This document shows, piece by piece, positions 37,844 to 49,659 of a DNA stretch of 64,000 bases. Position 1 is the first letter of the stretch. Every line of letters starts with the position of its first letter. Position numbers and translations under genes: made by a program. Origin of the DNA: Methylomarinovum tepidoasis (GTDB lineage Bacteria > Pseudomonadota > Gammaproteobacteria > Methylococcales > Methylothermaceae); NCBI RefSeq assembly GCF_030294985.1, contig NZ_AP024718.1:744001-808000 (forward strand), read 5' to 3'. A model generated the notes under the pieces. That model was not told where the DNA came from and ran no database searches. It saw only the letters and a program-made list of their open reading frames with translations.

Positions 37844-38691
37844 ACGAACAAGTCGCCGACAGTAGCAGTTGGGTCGAGCGTCTCAGTCAGTTTTTCACCG
37901 GCGAGCCCAAGGACCGCAAGGATCTGCTCGCCATTCTCCGCGACGCCCAGAAGCGTCACCTCATCGACCGCGACGCCCTGTCGATGATCGAAGGGGTGCT
38001 GATGGTCTCGGAGCTTCGGGTCCGTGACATCATGGTGCCCCGGGCGCAGATGGATGTGGTTCACCAGGACGCCTCCCTCAGCGACGTCTTTCCCATCGTC
38101 ATCGACACTCACCACTCCCGTTTCCCGGTCATCGGCGAGGACCGCAGCCAGGTGGTCGGCATTCTGCTGGCCAAGGACCTTCTGCCCTACGCCTACCGCC
38201 AGAACCTCCAAACGCCGGTCAAGAAGCTGATGCGTAAAGCCCTGTTCGTGCCGGAAAGCAAACGCCTCAACGTCATGCTGCGGGAATTCCGCCAGCAACG
38301 CCAGCACATGGCCATCGTCATCGACGAATACGGCGCCGCGGCCGGTCTGGTGACCATCGAGGACATTCTGGAGCAGATCGTGGGGGAGATCGCCGACGAG
38401 CACGACCTGGAAGAGGAATATATCTTCCGCCGCAGCAACCGGGTCTATACCGTCAAGGCCATCACCCCCATCGAAGAGTTCAACGCCTACTTCGACGCCG
38501 ATCTGAGCGACGAGGACTTCGACACCATCGGCGGTCTCATCGTCCACACCCTCGGTCACGTGCCCCAGCGGGGCGAGAAAATCCAAATCGACCGCTTCGA
38601 GTTCGAAGTCCTGCGCGCCGACAACCGCCGCATCCACCTGCTCAAGGTGAAGCTGCTGGAACCCAAGCCGCAAACGTCCCGTGCCGACTGA
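37840..38691 (+). CDS. corC: CorC/YbeX CBS-domain protein
   Basis: 283 residues. Two CBS domains (about 65-195: [54 protein letters not shown]) and a C-terminal CorC_HlyC domain (about 205-280). E. coli YbeX is linked to magnesium/cobalt handling and ribosome function. It lacks a membrane domain, as expected for this type. It overlaps lnt by 11 bases. Confidence 0.95.
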   Translation: MNEQVADSSSWVERLSQFFTGEPKDRKDLLAILRDAQKRHLIDRDALSMIEGVLMVSELRVRDIMVPRAQMDVVHQDASLSDVFPIVIDTHHSRFPVIGEDRSQVVGILLAKDLLPYAYRQNLQTPVKKLMRKALFVPESKRLNVMLREFRQQRQHMAIVIDEYGAAAGLVTIEDILEQIVGEIADEHDLEEEYIFRRSNRVYTVKAITPIEEFNAYFDADLSDEDFDTIGGLIVHTLGHVPQRGEKIQIDRFEFEVLRADNRRIHLLKVKLLEPKPQTSRAD

Positions 38692-40162
38692 CCGACTGCG
38701 GCCGCTGCTGGCCTTCGGCGCCGGCGCCCTGACACCGCTGGCCTTCGCGCCTTTCCATCAGAGCTGGATCGCACCGCTCACCCTCGCGGCGGCGTTCTGG
38801 CTGTGGCTGCACGCCCGCAGCGTGGGCGGGGCCGCCCGCGACGGATTCCTGTTCGGACTGGGGCTGTTCGGCCTTGGCGTCTGGTGGGTGTTCGTGAGCA
38901 TGCACACCTACACCGGGGCCGGGGCCGGGGTGGCCGGCCTGCTGACGCTGCTGTTCGTCAGCGTGCTGGCGCTGTTTCCCATGCTCGCCGCAGGTTCAAG
39001 CCGCTGGCTGGCGGACACCGACACCCCACCGTGGCAGCCGGTGCTGCTCTACCCGGCCGCCTGGGTGGCGCTGGAATGGCTGCGGGGCTGGATCTTCACC
39101 GGCTTCCCCTGGCTGCAGCTGGGCTACAGCCAGACCACCGCCCCCCTGGCCGGTTATCTGCCGGTCTTCGGCGTCCTCGGTGCCAGCTGGGTCCTGGCGC
39201 TGACCGCCATCGTCCTGGTGCAGCTGCTGCGGCGGCAGCCGTTGCACCGCTGGGTCGCGGCAGTGGTCGTCCTCTGGCTGGCCGGCGCCGGCCTGCACCG
39301 GATCGACTGGAGCGAACCGGCCGGCCCGTCCCTGACGGTCAGCCTGCTCCAGGGCAACATCCCCCAGGAAATGAAATGGCGCCCGGAAAGCCGCCGGCAG
39401 ATCGTCGCCACCTATCTGGAGATGACCCGCCAGCGCTGGGGCGCCGACGTGATCGTGTGGCCGGAGACGGCCGTGCCCTACTTCCACCATCAGGCCAAAA
39501 AGGACCTGCTCGATCCCCTGCAGCAGGAGGCCCTGAGACAGGGCACCAATCTGCTCATCGGCATCCCGGTCAAAGACGGGCAGGGCCGCTACTACAACGC
39601 CCTCGTCAGCCTGGGAAAAACCCCCGGTATGTACTTCAAGCGCCACCTCGTGCCCTTCGGGGAATACCTGCCGCTGCGGCCGCTTCTGGGTTTCTTTCTC
39701 GAACTGATTCAGTTCCCCATGAGCGATTTCACCCCCGGCGGCGACGATCAGCCGCCGCTGCGGGCCGCCGGCCACCCCCTGGCGCCGACGATCTGCTACG
39801 AGGACGCCTTCCCCCGCGACACCCTGCGCTACCTGCCGCAGGCCGCCTACATCGTCAACGTCAGCAACGACGCCTGGTTCGGCAACACCATCGCCCCGGC
39901 CCAGCACCTGCAGATGGCCCAAGCCCGCGCCCTGGAGGCGGGCCGCTACCTGCTGCGGGCCACCAACACCGGCCTGACCGCGGTCATCGGTCCCCACGGG
40001 CGCATCCTGGCCCAGGCCGCCCCTTTCGTCCGCACCTCCCTGACGGCGACCTTCGTCCCTCTGCAGGGCATCACACCTTACGTGCGCTGGCACGACTGGC
40101 CCCTCGCCGCCGCCTTTGCCGGATTGCTGATCTGGGGAATCGCGCAGCGAAGGAAGCGCTGA
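38681..40162 (+). CDS. lnt: Apolipoprotein N-acyltransferase
   Basis: 493 residues from GTG. Six to seven N-terminal membrane helices are followed by the nitrilase-like domain with Glu (VWPETAVPYF), Lys (YFKRHLVPFGE) and Cys (TICYEDAFP), and a final helix. It adds the third acyl chain to lipoproteins on the periplasmic side of the inner membrane. Last gene of the group, with a terminator right after it. Confidence 0.96.
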   Translation: MPTDRLRPLLAFGAGALTPLAFAPFHQSWIAPLTLAAAFWLWLHARSVGGAARDGFLFGLGLFGLGVWWVFVSMHTYTGAGAGVAGLLTLLFVSVLALFPMLAAGSSRWLADTDTPPWQPVLLYPAAWVALEWLRGWIFTGFPWLQLGYSQTTAPLAGYLPVFGVLGASWVLALTAIVLVQLLRRQPLHRWVAAVVVLWLAGAGLHRIDWSEPAGPSLTVSLLQGNIPQEMKWRPESRRQIVATYLEMTRQRWGADVIVWPETAVPYFHHQAKKDLLDPLQQEALRQGTNLLIGIPVKDGQGRYYNALVSLGKTPGMYFKRHLVPFGEYLPLRPLLGFFLELIQFPMSDFTPGGDDQPPLRAAGHPLAPTICYEDAFPRDTLRYLPQAAYIVNVSNDAWFGNTIAPAQHLQMAQARALEAGRYLLRATNTGLTAVIGPHGRILAQAAPFVRTSLTATFVPLQGITPYVRWHDWPLAAAFAGLLIWGIAQRRKR

Positions 40163-40168
40163 AAGAAG

Positions 40169-40202
40169 AAAGGCCCATCCGAAGCATTACGGATGGGCCT
40201 TT
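40169..40202. terminator. Bidirectional terminator between lnt and the tRNA genes
   Basis: AAAGGCCCATCCG and CGGATGGGCCTTT form a perfect 13-base stem around eight bases, symmetrical enough to end both lnt and the oppositely transcribed tRNA genes. Confidence 0.88.
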
Positions 40203-40208
40203 GCCGAT

Positions 40209-40284
<76 letters not shown>

Positions 40285-40310
40285 GTGGAAAACCGATTGT
40301 ATCTTGAAAT

Positions 40311-40387
40311 TGGCGCGCCCGGAAGGATTCGAACCTCCGACCACCTGGTTCGTAGCCAGGTACTCTATCCAACTGAGCTACGGGCGC
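40311..40387 (-). tRNA. tRNA-Arg (ACG)
   Basis: 77 bases with encoded CCA. The acceptor GCGCCCG pairs with CGGGCGC, and the anticodon stem CCTGG/CCAGG encloses CTACGAA, giving ACG (read as ICG after deamination). It is 26 bases upstream of tRNA-Asn, probably one transcript. Confidence 0.97.
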
Positions 40388-40454
40388 AGCGCTTAGAGAT
40401 GCATAAATATAAGCACGTGTTCCCCGCTTGTCAAGCTTTATTGCGCGGCGCGGT

Positions 40455-40484
40455 TTGGCACCAACGCGGGGGATTGCTTACAAT
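40455..40484 (+). promoter_or_regulatory. Candidate glgP promoter
   Basis: TTGGCA at 40455-40460 and TACAAT at 40479-40484, 18 bases apart, 40 bases before the glgP start. A small GAAGC-TTT-GCTTC hairpin follows in the leader. Confidence 0.55.
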
Positions 40485-40523
40485 GGAAGCTTTGCTTCAT
40501 CAACTCCTTAGCGGAAATCGCCT

Positions 40524-43028
<2,505 letters not shown>

Positions 43029-43051
43029 CCGCAGCGGCCGCAACCATCAGG

Positions 43052-43081
43052 AAGGCGGACCGCTTCGGTCCGCCTTTTTTC
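43052..43081 (+). terminator. Rho-independent terminator after glgP
   Basis: AAGGCGGACCG and CGGTCCGCCTT with a CTT-type loop and a T-run. Confidence 0.93.
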
Positions 43082-43094
43082 GTGGAGAAACGCG

Positions 43095-43913
43095 ATGACG
43101 CACCTGTCCAAAACGACCATTTTCCACACCCTCAAATACCTGATCTATCTGCTGCTGGCCTACGATGCCTGGCAGTATTTCCAGCAGGACTACGCCGCCA
43201 GCCGCCAGATTCTGGGCGCTGGCTTCAGCTACCAGCAGTTCGTCGAGAGCTTCGCCATCACCATCGACGTGACCTCGTGGCTGGTGCTGCTGCTGTGCTT
43301 CGAGGTGGAAACCGTGTGGTTGCCGCCGGAGAGGCTCCGCGGCTGGGTGTCCTGGCTGCTCCACGGCATCCGCGTGGTGTGCTACTTCTTCGTACTGTCG
43401 TCCTACTACGGCTACATCGCCAAATATCTGCTGTTCACGCACACGGCGCCGCTGCCGGTGGCCGATGTCTGCGAACTGGCGGGACGGGGCTACACCTGGC
43501 TGCAGGGGCTGGACGAATATCCGCCCCTGGATGCGGCAAGCTGCCAGCGCCTGCGGGAGCTGCCTTTGGCGCTGATCGCCGGCACCCGTATCGTCGCCGA
43601 TCTGGCGACCCTGGAGGAAACCCGTTTCATGGCCTGGGTGGACGTGCTCTACGCCACCACCTGGCTTTTGGTGATCGCCATCCTGGAACTGGACGTCTAT
43701 CTCAAGGAACGGGGAAAACTCAAAGGCTGGGTGCTCAAGATCAGCGAGATCATCAAGGCGGTCCTCTACCTGGGGCTGTTGGGCGGGGCCGTTTTCTGGG
43801 GCCTCAAAGGGGAATTCCTGGATTTCTGGGATTCCTTCCTGTGGCTGGCCGCCTTCGTGCTGATCGACCTGGACGTGTTCGGCATCACCGCCGACGCCGA
43901 GCCGGCCTCATAA
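43095..43913 (+). CDS. Multi-pass membrane protein, unknown
   Basis: 272 residues behind GGAGAAACGCG. Hydrophobic segments: YLIYLLLAYDAW (about 15-30), VTSWLVLLLCFEVETVW (57-75), LLHGIRVVCYFFVLSSYYGYI (87-108), WVDVLYATTWLLVIAILELDVYL (180-203), IIKAVLYLGLLGGAVFWG and FLWLAAFVLIDLDVFGI. Acidic residues within the membrane segments (CFEVE, LELDVY, LIDLDVF) are unusual and could bind a cation. No family was recognised. It ends 6 bases into the convergent SDR gene. Confidence 0.75.
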   Translation: MTHLSKTTIFHTLKYLIYLLLAYDAWQYFQQDYAASRQILGAGFSYQQFVESFAITIDVTSWLVLLLCFEVETVWLPPERLRGWVSWLLHGIRVVCYFFVLSSYYGYIAKYLLFTHTAPLPVADVCELAGRGYTWLQGLDEYPPLDAASCQRLRELPLALIAGTRIVADLATLEETRFMAWVDVLYATTWLLVIAILELDVYLKERGKLKGWVLKISEIIKAVLYLGLLGGAVFWGLKGEFLDFWDSFLWLAAFVLIDLDVFGITADAEPAS

Positions 43914-44606
43914 GGTACGCACGTCCAGGAACGACCCGCTTTCGTATTCCCTGAGCCGGGGGAAGGTGGCGGCGAGCCGTTCTGCCGCTTCCTCCGGCGA
44001 CAGCTTCTCCACCTCCTGGATGCGCTTGACCGAAGGATATTTCTCCGTGTCCGCCGTCTCCACCACCTTGGCCAGCATCGGGGTCCAGATGATGCCCGGC
44101 GCCAGGGCGGTCAGGTGGGTGCCCGCCATCTCGCGGGCGTAGAGCTTGAGCAGGGCGTTGAGGCTGGCCTTGGAGAGGGAATAGGCGTTCCAGCCCCGGT
44201 TGCAGTTGACCGCCGCCCCGGAGGAAATGCCGACGATCTGCTCCACCGGCAACTCCAGGTCGATCAGGGTGTCGAGCAGCACCTTGTTGGCCCAGACGTT
44301 GACCGTCATCACCCAGTCGATCTCGTACAGCGGGGTTTCGGTCATATCCTTGATGGCGCCGAGCACCCCGGCGTTGAGGATCACCAGGTCGAGCCGCCCG
44401 GCGTCGGCGAGCAGCTTGCGCAGGGCCGGGCCGACCGCTTCCAGCTGCTGCAGGTCACAGGGCTGGAAGCGCAGCCTGGGATGACCGGCGAGATCGTCGG
44501 GCAGATGGCGGCCGAGGGCGAAGACCCGATCGCCCCGGTTCAGATAATATCCGGCCAAGGCCTTTCCGAGGCCGGAGCCGATACCGGTGATGAGGAGGTT
44601 GGCCAT
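43908..44606 (-). CDS. Short-chain dehydrogenase/reductase
   Basis: 232 residues. Rossmann motif LLITGIGSGLGKALA, catalytic Tyr/Lys in YSLSKAS and Ser in GISSGAAV, with the NAG motif in LVILNAGVL. The substrate is unknown. The start lies 4 bases after the stop of the truncated MazF-like fragment, so its upstream region may have been supplied by that remnant. Confidence 0.9.
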   Translation of the reverse strand: MANLLITGIGSGLGKALAGYYLNRGDRVFALGRHLPDDLAGHPRLRFQPCDLQQLEAVGPALRKLLADAGRLDLVILNAGVLGAIKDMTETPLYEIDWVMTVNVWANKVLLDTLIDLELPVEQIVGISSGAAVNCNRGWNAYSLSKASLNALLKLYAREMAGTHLTALAPGIIWTPMLAKVVETADTEKYPSVKRIQEVEKLSPEEAAERLAATFPRLREYESGSFLDVRTL

Positions 44607-44610
44607 GGAT

Positions 44611-44824
44611 TTACTCCTGGTAGGCTTCGCCGCGTTTCATCCGCAACGTCCGCGATCAAACTTTCCGACCATTCCAGGGGCTCCCGCTCTCGTTCCTCAT
44701 CCTCGGCCATTTCCCGGTAAGCGGCGTCCATGTCTTCGGGGACGACGAAGGGTCGGGCCAGATCTTCGAGGAAACGGCCGATCCGCCCCCGGCCGATTTT
44801 ACGGTGCAGCCCCTCGTAAACGGC
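44611..44824 (-). pseudogene. Decayed MazE/MazF-type toxin-antitoxin remnant
   Basis: Translating the minus strand after an in-frame TAA (44827-44825) gives VYEGLHRKIGRGRIGRFLED, then DAAYREMAEDEEREREPLEW and SESLIADVADE. This closely resembles the C-terminal part of a MazE-like (CopG/AbrB-type) antitoxin, but its N-terminal part is lost and no start codon fits. Overlapping its end in another frame, ATG at 44640 reads MKRGEAYQE and then stops; MKRGE is the usual start of MazF toxins. The antitoxin-before-toxin overlap is preserved, so this is probably a dead two-gene locus. A 63-residue product from the internal ATG at 44731 is possible but would include unrelated sequence. Confidence 0.62.
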
Positions 44825-44856
44825 TTATCAAACCATAACCTCAACCTCGAAAATCG

Positions 44857-45321
44857 TCAAACCGCCCCACTAAACCCCTGCTGCCGCCAGGCCTCGTAAA
44901 CCGCCACCGCCACGGCGTTGGACAAATTCAGGCTGCGGCTCGAAGGCGCCATCGGCAGCCGCAGCTTGCGTTCATCCGGCAAGGCGTTGAGGATCCCGGC
45001 AGGCAGGCCGCGGGTTTCCGGGCCGAACAGGAGGGCATCACCGGGTTCGAAAGCCGCCTGAGTGTGCCAGCGCCGGGCCTTGGTGGTGAAGGTGAAAATC
45101 CGGCGCGGGGCGACCACATCGAGAAAGGCGGCGTAGCTGCGGTGGACGCGGACCACGGTCAGATCGTGGTAGTCGAGACCGGCGCGGCGCAGCTTCCTTT
45201 CCTCCAGATCAAAACCCAAAGGTTCGATCAGATGCAGGCGGCAGCCAGCGTTGGCGCACAGGCGGATGACGTTGCCGGTGTTGGGGGCGATCTCCGGTTC
45301 CAGCAGGACGACGTCGAACAT
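44857..45321 (-). CDS. trmL: tRNA (cytidine/uridine-34 2'-O)-methyltransferase
   Basis: 154 residues. SPOUT fold with [23 protein letters not shown] at the start, [11 protein letters not shown] in the middle and [19 protein letters not shown] at the knot, the signatures of TrmL. It methylates the wobble ribose of tRNA-Leu isoacceptors. It overlaps mtnA by one base. Confidence 0.95.
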   Translation of the reverse strand: MFDVVLLEPEIAPNTGNVIRLCANAGCRLHLIEPLGFDLEERKLRRAGLDYHDLTVVRVHRSYAAFLDVVAPRRIFTFTTKARRWHTQAAFEPGDALLFGPETRGLPAGILNALPDERKLRLPMAPSSRSLNLSNAVAVAVYEAWRQQGFSGAV

Positions 45322-46358
45322 CAGCCCCGCAGGGTCTCCAGCGCGTCCCGGCCCGGCCGCACCACCCCTTTTTCAGTGACGATGGCGCTGATGAGATCGG
45401 CCGGGGTCACGTCGAAGACCGGATTCCAGGCACCCGCCAGGCTGTCCTCCCGTTGGTAGTAGGCCGGCAGCAGTTCGGCCGGGTCGCGTTCCTCGATGGG
45501 AATCAGACCGCCGTGAGGGGTGTTCCAGTCGATGGTGGCGGTGGGCGCTACCACCATCAGTTTCACTCCGTGCCGGCGCGCCGCCACCGCCAGGGCGTAG
45601 GTGCCGATCTTGTTGGCGGTATCACCGTTGGCGGCGATGCGGTCGGCGCCCACCACCACCCACTGGACCCGCCCCTGGCACATCAGGAAGGCGGCGGCGG
45701 AATCGGCGATCAGCGTCGCCGGGATGCCGTCCTGCTCCAGTTCCCACAGGGTCAGACGGGCGCCCTGGTTCCAGGGGCGGGTTTCGGTGGCATGGACAGT
45801 GAAACCGGGCCGCCGCTGCCACAGGGTACGGATCACCCCCAGGGCGGTGCCGAACCCGCCCGTGGCCAAAGAGCCGGTGTTGCAATGGGTCAGAATGCCG
45901 CTCAGGTCACCGATGACCTCGGCCCCAAGTTCCCCCATGCGGCGGTTGGCGGCCACATCCTCGGCATGGATTCTTTCGGCTTCGGCAAGCGCGGCAGGGC
46001 AGGGATCGCCTTCGGCCGCCAGCACCACGCGGCGCATCCGTTCCAGGGCCCAGACCAGGTTGACCGCGGTGGGGCGGGAACGGACTAGGCGTGCGAAATC
46101 GGCCTCGATGGCCTGGCGCCAGGTTTGCGGCGCTTCCCGGAAGCGCTGACACGCCGCCAGGACCACCCCGTAGGCGGCGGCGATGCCGATGGCGGGCGCC
46201 CCGCGCACCTGCATGGCGGCGATGGCGGCGGCGACCTCGGCGGCGGTGGTGCAGCGGCGGTACTCGCAGCGGTCGGGCAGCAGGCGCTGGTCGAGCACTT
46301 CGAGAGCGGTTCCGGTCCAGCGCAGGGGACGGACCCGGTCGTGGGCGGATGGATGCAT
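45321..46358 (-). CDS. mtnA: Methylthioribose-1-phosphate isomerase
   Basis: 345 residues. [31 protein letters not shown] (catalytic Cys) and [21 protein letters not shown] (catalytic Asp) are MtnA signatures of the eIF2B-like fold. It acts in methionine salvage from methylthioadenosine. It is divergent from mtaD, which removes the amino group of the same metabolite. Confidence 0.96.
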   Translation of the reverse strand: MHPSAHDRVRPLRWTGTALEVLDQRLLPDRCEYRRCTTAAEVAAAIAAMQVRGAPAIGIAAAYGVVLAACQRFREAPQTWRQAIEADFARLVRSRPTAVNLVWALERMRRVVLAAEGDPCPAALAEAERIHAEDVAANRRMGELGAEVIGDLSGILTHCNTGSLATGGFGTALGVIRTLWQRRPGFTVHATETRPWNQGARLTLWELEQDGIPATLIADSAAAFLMCQGRVQWVVVGADRIAANGDTANKIGTYALAVAARRHGVKLMVVAPTATIDWNTPHGGLIPIEERDPAELLPAYYQREDSLAGAWNPVFDVTPADLISAIVTEKGVVRPGRDALETLRG

Positions 46359-46409
46359 GTCGCGGCTTTCCGTGCTAAAGTCTGTCGGCTCTGGAACCCG
46401 AGGCCCCCT

Positions 46410-47741
46410 ATGGAACCCGTAGATATCCTGATTCAGGCCGGCTGGATTATACCGGTCGTCCCCGCCGGAGAGCTACTGGTGGACGGCGCCGTGGCCGTCG
46501 CGGACGGCCGCATCGTCGCGCTGTGCAGCCGGGAGGAAGCCGAACGCCGCTTCCAGGCGGCGGAAACCGTGTCCCTGCCGGACCACGCCCTGATTCCCGG
46601 CCTGGTCAACGCCCACACCCACGCCGCCATGACCCTGCTGCGCGGCATCACCGACGACGTGCCGCTGATGGAATGGCTTAACGACCACATCTGGCCGCGG
46701 GAGGTGCGCTGGGTCGATGCCGACTTCGTCCGCACCGGCACCCGCCTGGCGGTGGCGGAGATGCTGCGGAGCGGCACCACCTGCTTTGCGGACATGTACT
46801 TCTTCCCCGACGCCGCCTGGGAGGTGGTGCGGGAAACCGGCATCCGCGCCGCCCTGGGGCTGATCTTCGTGGACTTCCCCACCCCCTGGGCCCGCTGCCC
46901 GGAGGAGTATCTGGAGAAAAACCGGGCGCTGCTGCAGAACTGTCCGGCCGACGACCAGATCCAGTGGCTGCTGGCGCCCCACGCCCCCTATTCGGTCGGC
47001 GACGCCACCTTCGAACGCATCGCCGAACTGGCCGATCACGCCAATCTCCGGGTGCACCTCCACCTGCACGAAACCGCGCAGGAAATCCACGAGAGCCTGG
47101 ACCGTTACGGCGAGCGCCCCCTAGCCCGGCTGGATCGGCTGGAATTGGTGAACGAGTGCCTGCTGGCGGCCCACATGGTCCATCTGACCGAGGAGGAAAT
47201 CGAAACCGTCGCCGAGCGCGGCGTCCACGTGCTCCACTGCCCCGAATCCAACCTCAAGCTGGCCAGCGGCTTCTGCCCCGTGGCCCGCCTGGCCGACCGC
47301 GATGCCGCGCTGGCGCTGGGCACCGACGGGGCGGCGAGCAACAACGACCTCGACCTCATCGGCGAGATGCGCACGGCGGCGCTGCTGGCCAAAGGGGTGG
47401 CCGGCGACCCGGAAGCGCTGCCGGCGGCCAGGGTCCTGGAAATGGCCACCCTGGGCGGGGCCGAGGCGCTTCATTTCGACCACTGCATCGGCTCCCTGGA
47501 ACCCGGCAAGTACGCCGACATCGTCGCCGTCGATCTGGGCCGGCCGGAAACCCAGCCCTGTTACGACCCCATCTCCCAGATCGTCTATGCCGCCACCCGC
47601 GAGCAGGTCACCGACGTCTGGGTCGGTGGCCAGCAACTGTTGACCCAACGTCGCCTGACTCGGCTGGACTGGACGGCGCTAAAAGCGGAAATTCGTCCCT
47701 GGGAAATTCGTTTGGCTGAACCTTTGGAACAACTGGAATGA
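46410..47741 (+). CDS. mtaD: 5-methylthioadenosine/S-adenosylhomocysteine deaminase
   Basis: 443 residues from ATG 46410. Amidohydrolase fold: metal motif [15 protein letters not shown] near residue 66, [18 protein letters not shown], and [14 protein letters not shown] near the end of the barrel. TRZ/ATZ family; the MtaD function is supported by divergent mtnA. The final ATGA overlaps the multicopper oxidase start. In related genomes ubiG normally follows directly. Confidence 0.93.
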   Translation: MEPVDILIQAGWIIPVVPAGELLVDGAVAVADGRIVALCSREEAERRFQAAETVSLPDHALIPGLVNAHTHAAMTLLRGITDDVPLMEWLNDHIWPREVRWVDADFVRTGTRLAVAEMLRSGTTCFADMYFFPDAAWEVVRETGIRAALGLIFVDFPTPWARCPEEYLEKNRALLQNCPADDQIQWLLAPHAPYSVGDATFERIAELADHANLRVHLHLHETAQEIHESLDRYGERPLARLDRLELVNECLLAAHMVHLTEEEIETVAERGVHVLHCPESNLKLASGFCPVARLADRDAALALGTDGAASNNDLDLIGEMRTAALLAKGVAGDPEALPAARVLEMATLGGAEALHFDHCIGSLEPGKYADIVAVDLGRPETQPCYDPISQIVYAATREQVTDVWVGGQQLLTQRRLTRLDWTALKAEIRPWEIRLAEPLEQLE

Positions 47742-49615
47742 ACACGAAAAAACAGACTTTCAAGGTATTCGCGGGCATTATATTGAGCCTATCGGCCTTG
47801 GCGGCGCAGGCAGACTGGAAAGTGGCGTTAAATATTCTCGGACATCCTATGAAGAAAGCAGGCGAGGCGCTGGAACTCAACTTGGAAACCCAAGGCGATG
47901 AAGGGTTGGCGGACATATATCTGGCAGTAAAGAAACTGCCAGACGGTCCCTTCTCGTTCATATCATCCGATTCATCCGCCACACAGTTCACCACCGAGCC
48001 ACACCCTTATGCCACAGGAATTACCAACAAAAACACAAACCATAGGTTTGAAATACCCAAGCTATCACGCGACATTCCGGCTGGTAAATACGCATTCTAC
48101 GCCGTAGCCGTGCCAGTCGGCGCCAATGTGTTCAATCAGGATGCTTGGTTAAGCCCGCTCGCAATCAAGGAAATATTTTTTGTAAACAACAACAATACGC
48201 TGCCTGTTCCCCCATTGCTGACTGGCACATTGAACGACGCCGGGCAAAAAGTTTTCGAGCTTAATCTCCAACGGGGCCAAAAGAGCTTCCTGCCTGGAAC
48301 CTCAACCGAAACGTTCGGCATCAACGGGGATTACTTGGGGCCTACAATCCGCCTCTCCAAGGGTGACAAAGCCTTGTTCAAAGTCACCAATCATTTAGGA
48401 GAGCGTACGACGATTCACTGGCATGGCGCTCATGTTCCTGCCGCTATGGACGGCGGTCCCCATCAGGTCATAGAAGCCGGTGAGACCTGGCAGCCATCCT
48501 TCGAGATCATGCAACCCGCCGCCACACTCTGGTATCACCCCCATTTGCACGGCAAGACAGGCGAGCATGTCTATAAAGGTTTAGCGGGGTTCTTCATTGT
48601 CGATGATGAAGTCAGCGATAGTCTGCCCTTGCCAAAAACCTATGGCGTGGACGACATTCCCATCGTGATACAGGATCGAAACATCGATCCCGATGGCACC
48701 ATGAATTACACAATTAACAACATGGAAAACATGATGGGTTTTCGTGGCGCCTACATCCTGGTCAACGGAGCAGTAACGCCGACCCTGGAAACCAAAGCCC
48801 AGATGATTCGTCTGCGGTTGCTCAATGGTTCCAATGCGCGAATTTATAACTTTGGGTTTTCGGACAACCGAACGTTCTACCAGATCGCCACCGATGGCGG
48901 TCTGCTGCAAACCCCGGTACCCATGAATCGCCTGCGCCTAGCGCCGGGCGAACGTGCCGAAATCTTGCTCGACTTGAGGCAAGACATCAACAACTACCTG
49001 ATATTGAAGAGCTACTCCGAGGAAACCACCCCTTCCCTCATGCGAGACAGCATGATGTCTCGAGGCCGCATGATGTCCGATGATCTGGATATGCAGACAT
49101 TCGATGTCATGTATATTCGCATAGGCGAGATTGGCGATAACGGCGCCTCCCTTCCAAGCCAATTGACTTCCATAGATTGGCTCCAAAGCGCCACCGCCGT
49201 CAGAACCCGCACCTTCGTATTGGGCATGGGCATGGGCATGGGCATGGGCAGGAGATTCTCCCAATCAACCGAAAGGCACATGTTCACCATCAACGGTCAA
49301 TCCTTCGATATGAATCGTATTGACGAAACCGTACGCTTGGGAGATACGGAGATATGGGTGATTCGTAACCAATCCATGGCGCATCCGTTTCATATGCACG
49401 ACGTCCAATTCCAGATTCTGGATAGGAACGGCGCCCCACCATCCGCCAGTGAAAAGGGGTGGAAAGACACCGTATTGGTCATGCCCAATGAAACCGTGCG
49501 TGTTATCGCCCGCTTCGATGATTTCGCAGATCCCGATCATGCCTATATGTATCATTGTCATATCCTTGAACACGAAGATGATGGCATGATGGGGCAATTC
49601 ATCGTCGTGCCTTGA
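47738..49615 (+). CDS. Multicopper oxidase with N-terminal extension, probably acquired
   Basis: 625 residues. Signal peptide about 1-25; an extra beta-type domain about 26-145; then cupredoxin domains with all copper motifs: HWHG at 227-230, WYHPHLHGK, HPFHMHDVQF and HCHILEHEDDGMMG from residue 606 (T1 Cys607). A methionine-rich stretch (RDSMMSRGRMMSDDLDM) and a Gly-Met repeat (GMGMGMGMG) near residues 495-503 recall CueO-like copper sensors. Probably periplasmic cuprous or metal oxidase. Codon use and composition are visibly more AT-rich than in both neighbours, and the gene splits mtaD from ubiG, so transfer is likely. Its ATG nevertheless overlaps the mtaD stop. Confidence 0.88.
   Translation: MNTKKQTFKVFAGIILSLSALAAQADWKVALNILGHPMKKAGEALELNLETQGDEGLADIYLAVKKLPDGPFSFISSDSSATQFTTEPHPYATGITNKNTNHRFEIPKLSRDIPAGKYAFYAVAVPVGANVFNQDAWLSPLAIKEIFFVNNNNTLPVPPLLTGTLNDAGQKVFELNLQRGQKSFLPGTSTETFGINGDYLGPTIRLSKGDKALFKVTNHLGERTTIHWHGAHVPAAMDGGPHQVIEAGETWQPSFEIMQPAATLWYHPHLHGKTGEHVYKGLAGFFIVDDEVSDSLPLPKTYGVDDIPIVIQDRNIDPDGTMNYTINNMENMMGFRGAYILVNGAVTPTLETKAQMIRLRLLNGSNARIYNFGFSDNRTFYQIATDGGLLQTPVPMNRLRLAPGERAEILLDLRQDINNYLILKSYSEETTPSLMRDSMMSRGRMMSDDLDMQTFDVMYIRIGEIGDNGASLPSQLTSIDWLQSATAVRTRTFVLGMGMGMGMGRRFSQSTERHMFTINGQSFDMNRIDETVRLGDTEIWVIRNQSMAHPFHMHDVQFQILDRNGAPPSASEKGWKDTVLVMPNETVRVIARFDDFADPDHAYMYHCHILEHEDDGMMGQFIVVP
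49222..49250 (+). repeat. GGGCAT hexanucleotide tandem repeat inside the multicopper oxidase gene
   Basis: Nearly five copies of GGGCAT in a row encode alternating Gly-Met. Six-base units keep frame, so copy-number changes would vary the number of Met residues without breaking the gene. Confidence 0.85.
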
Positions 49616-49659
49616 GCCAAGGCCCGTAACCTACTTTCCTTACAGGAAACTGAAAGACA

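Noticed and set aside
44656-44844. Small ORF starting MRLWFDKPFTRG over the TA remnant
   Set aside because: It is a different frame from the antitoxin-like sequence, has no ribosome site and no similarity that I recognise.
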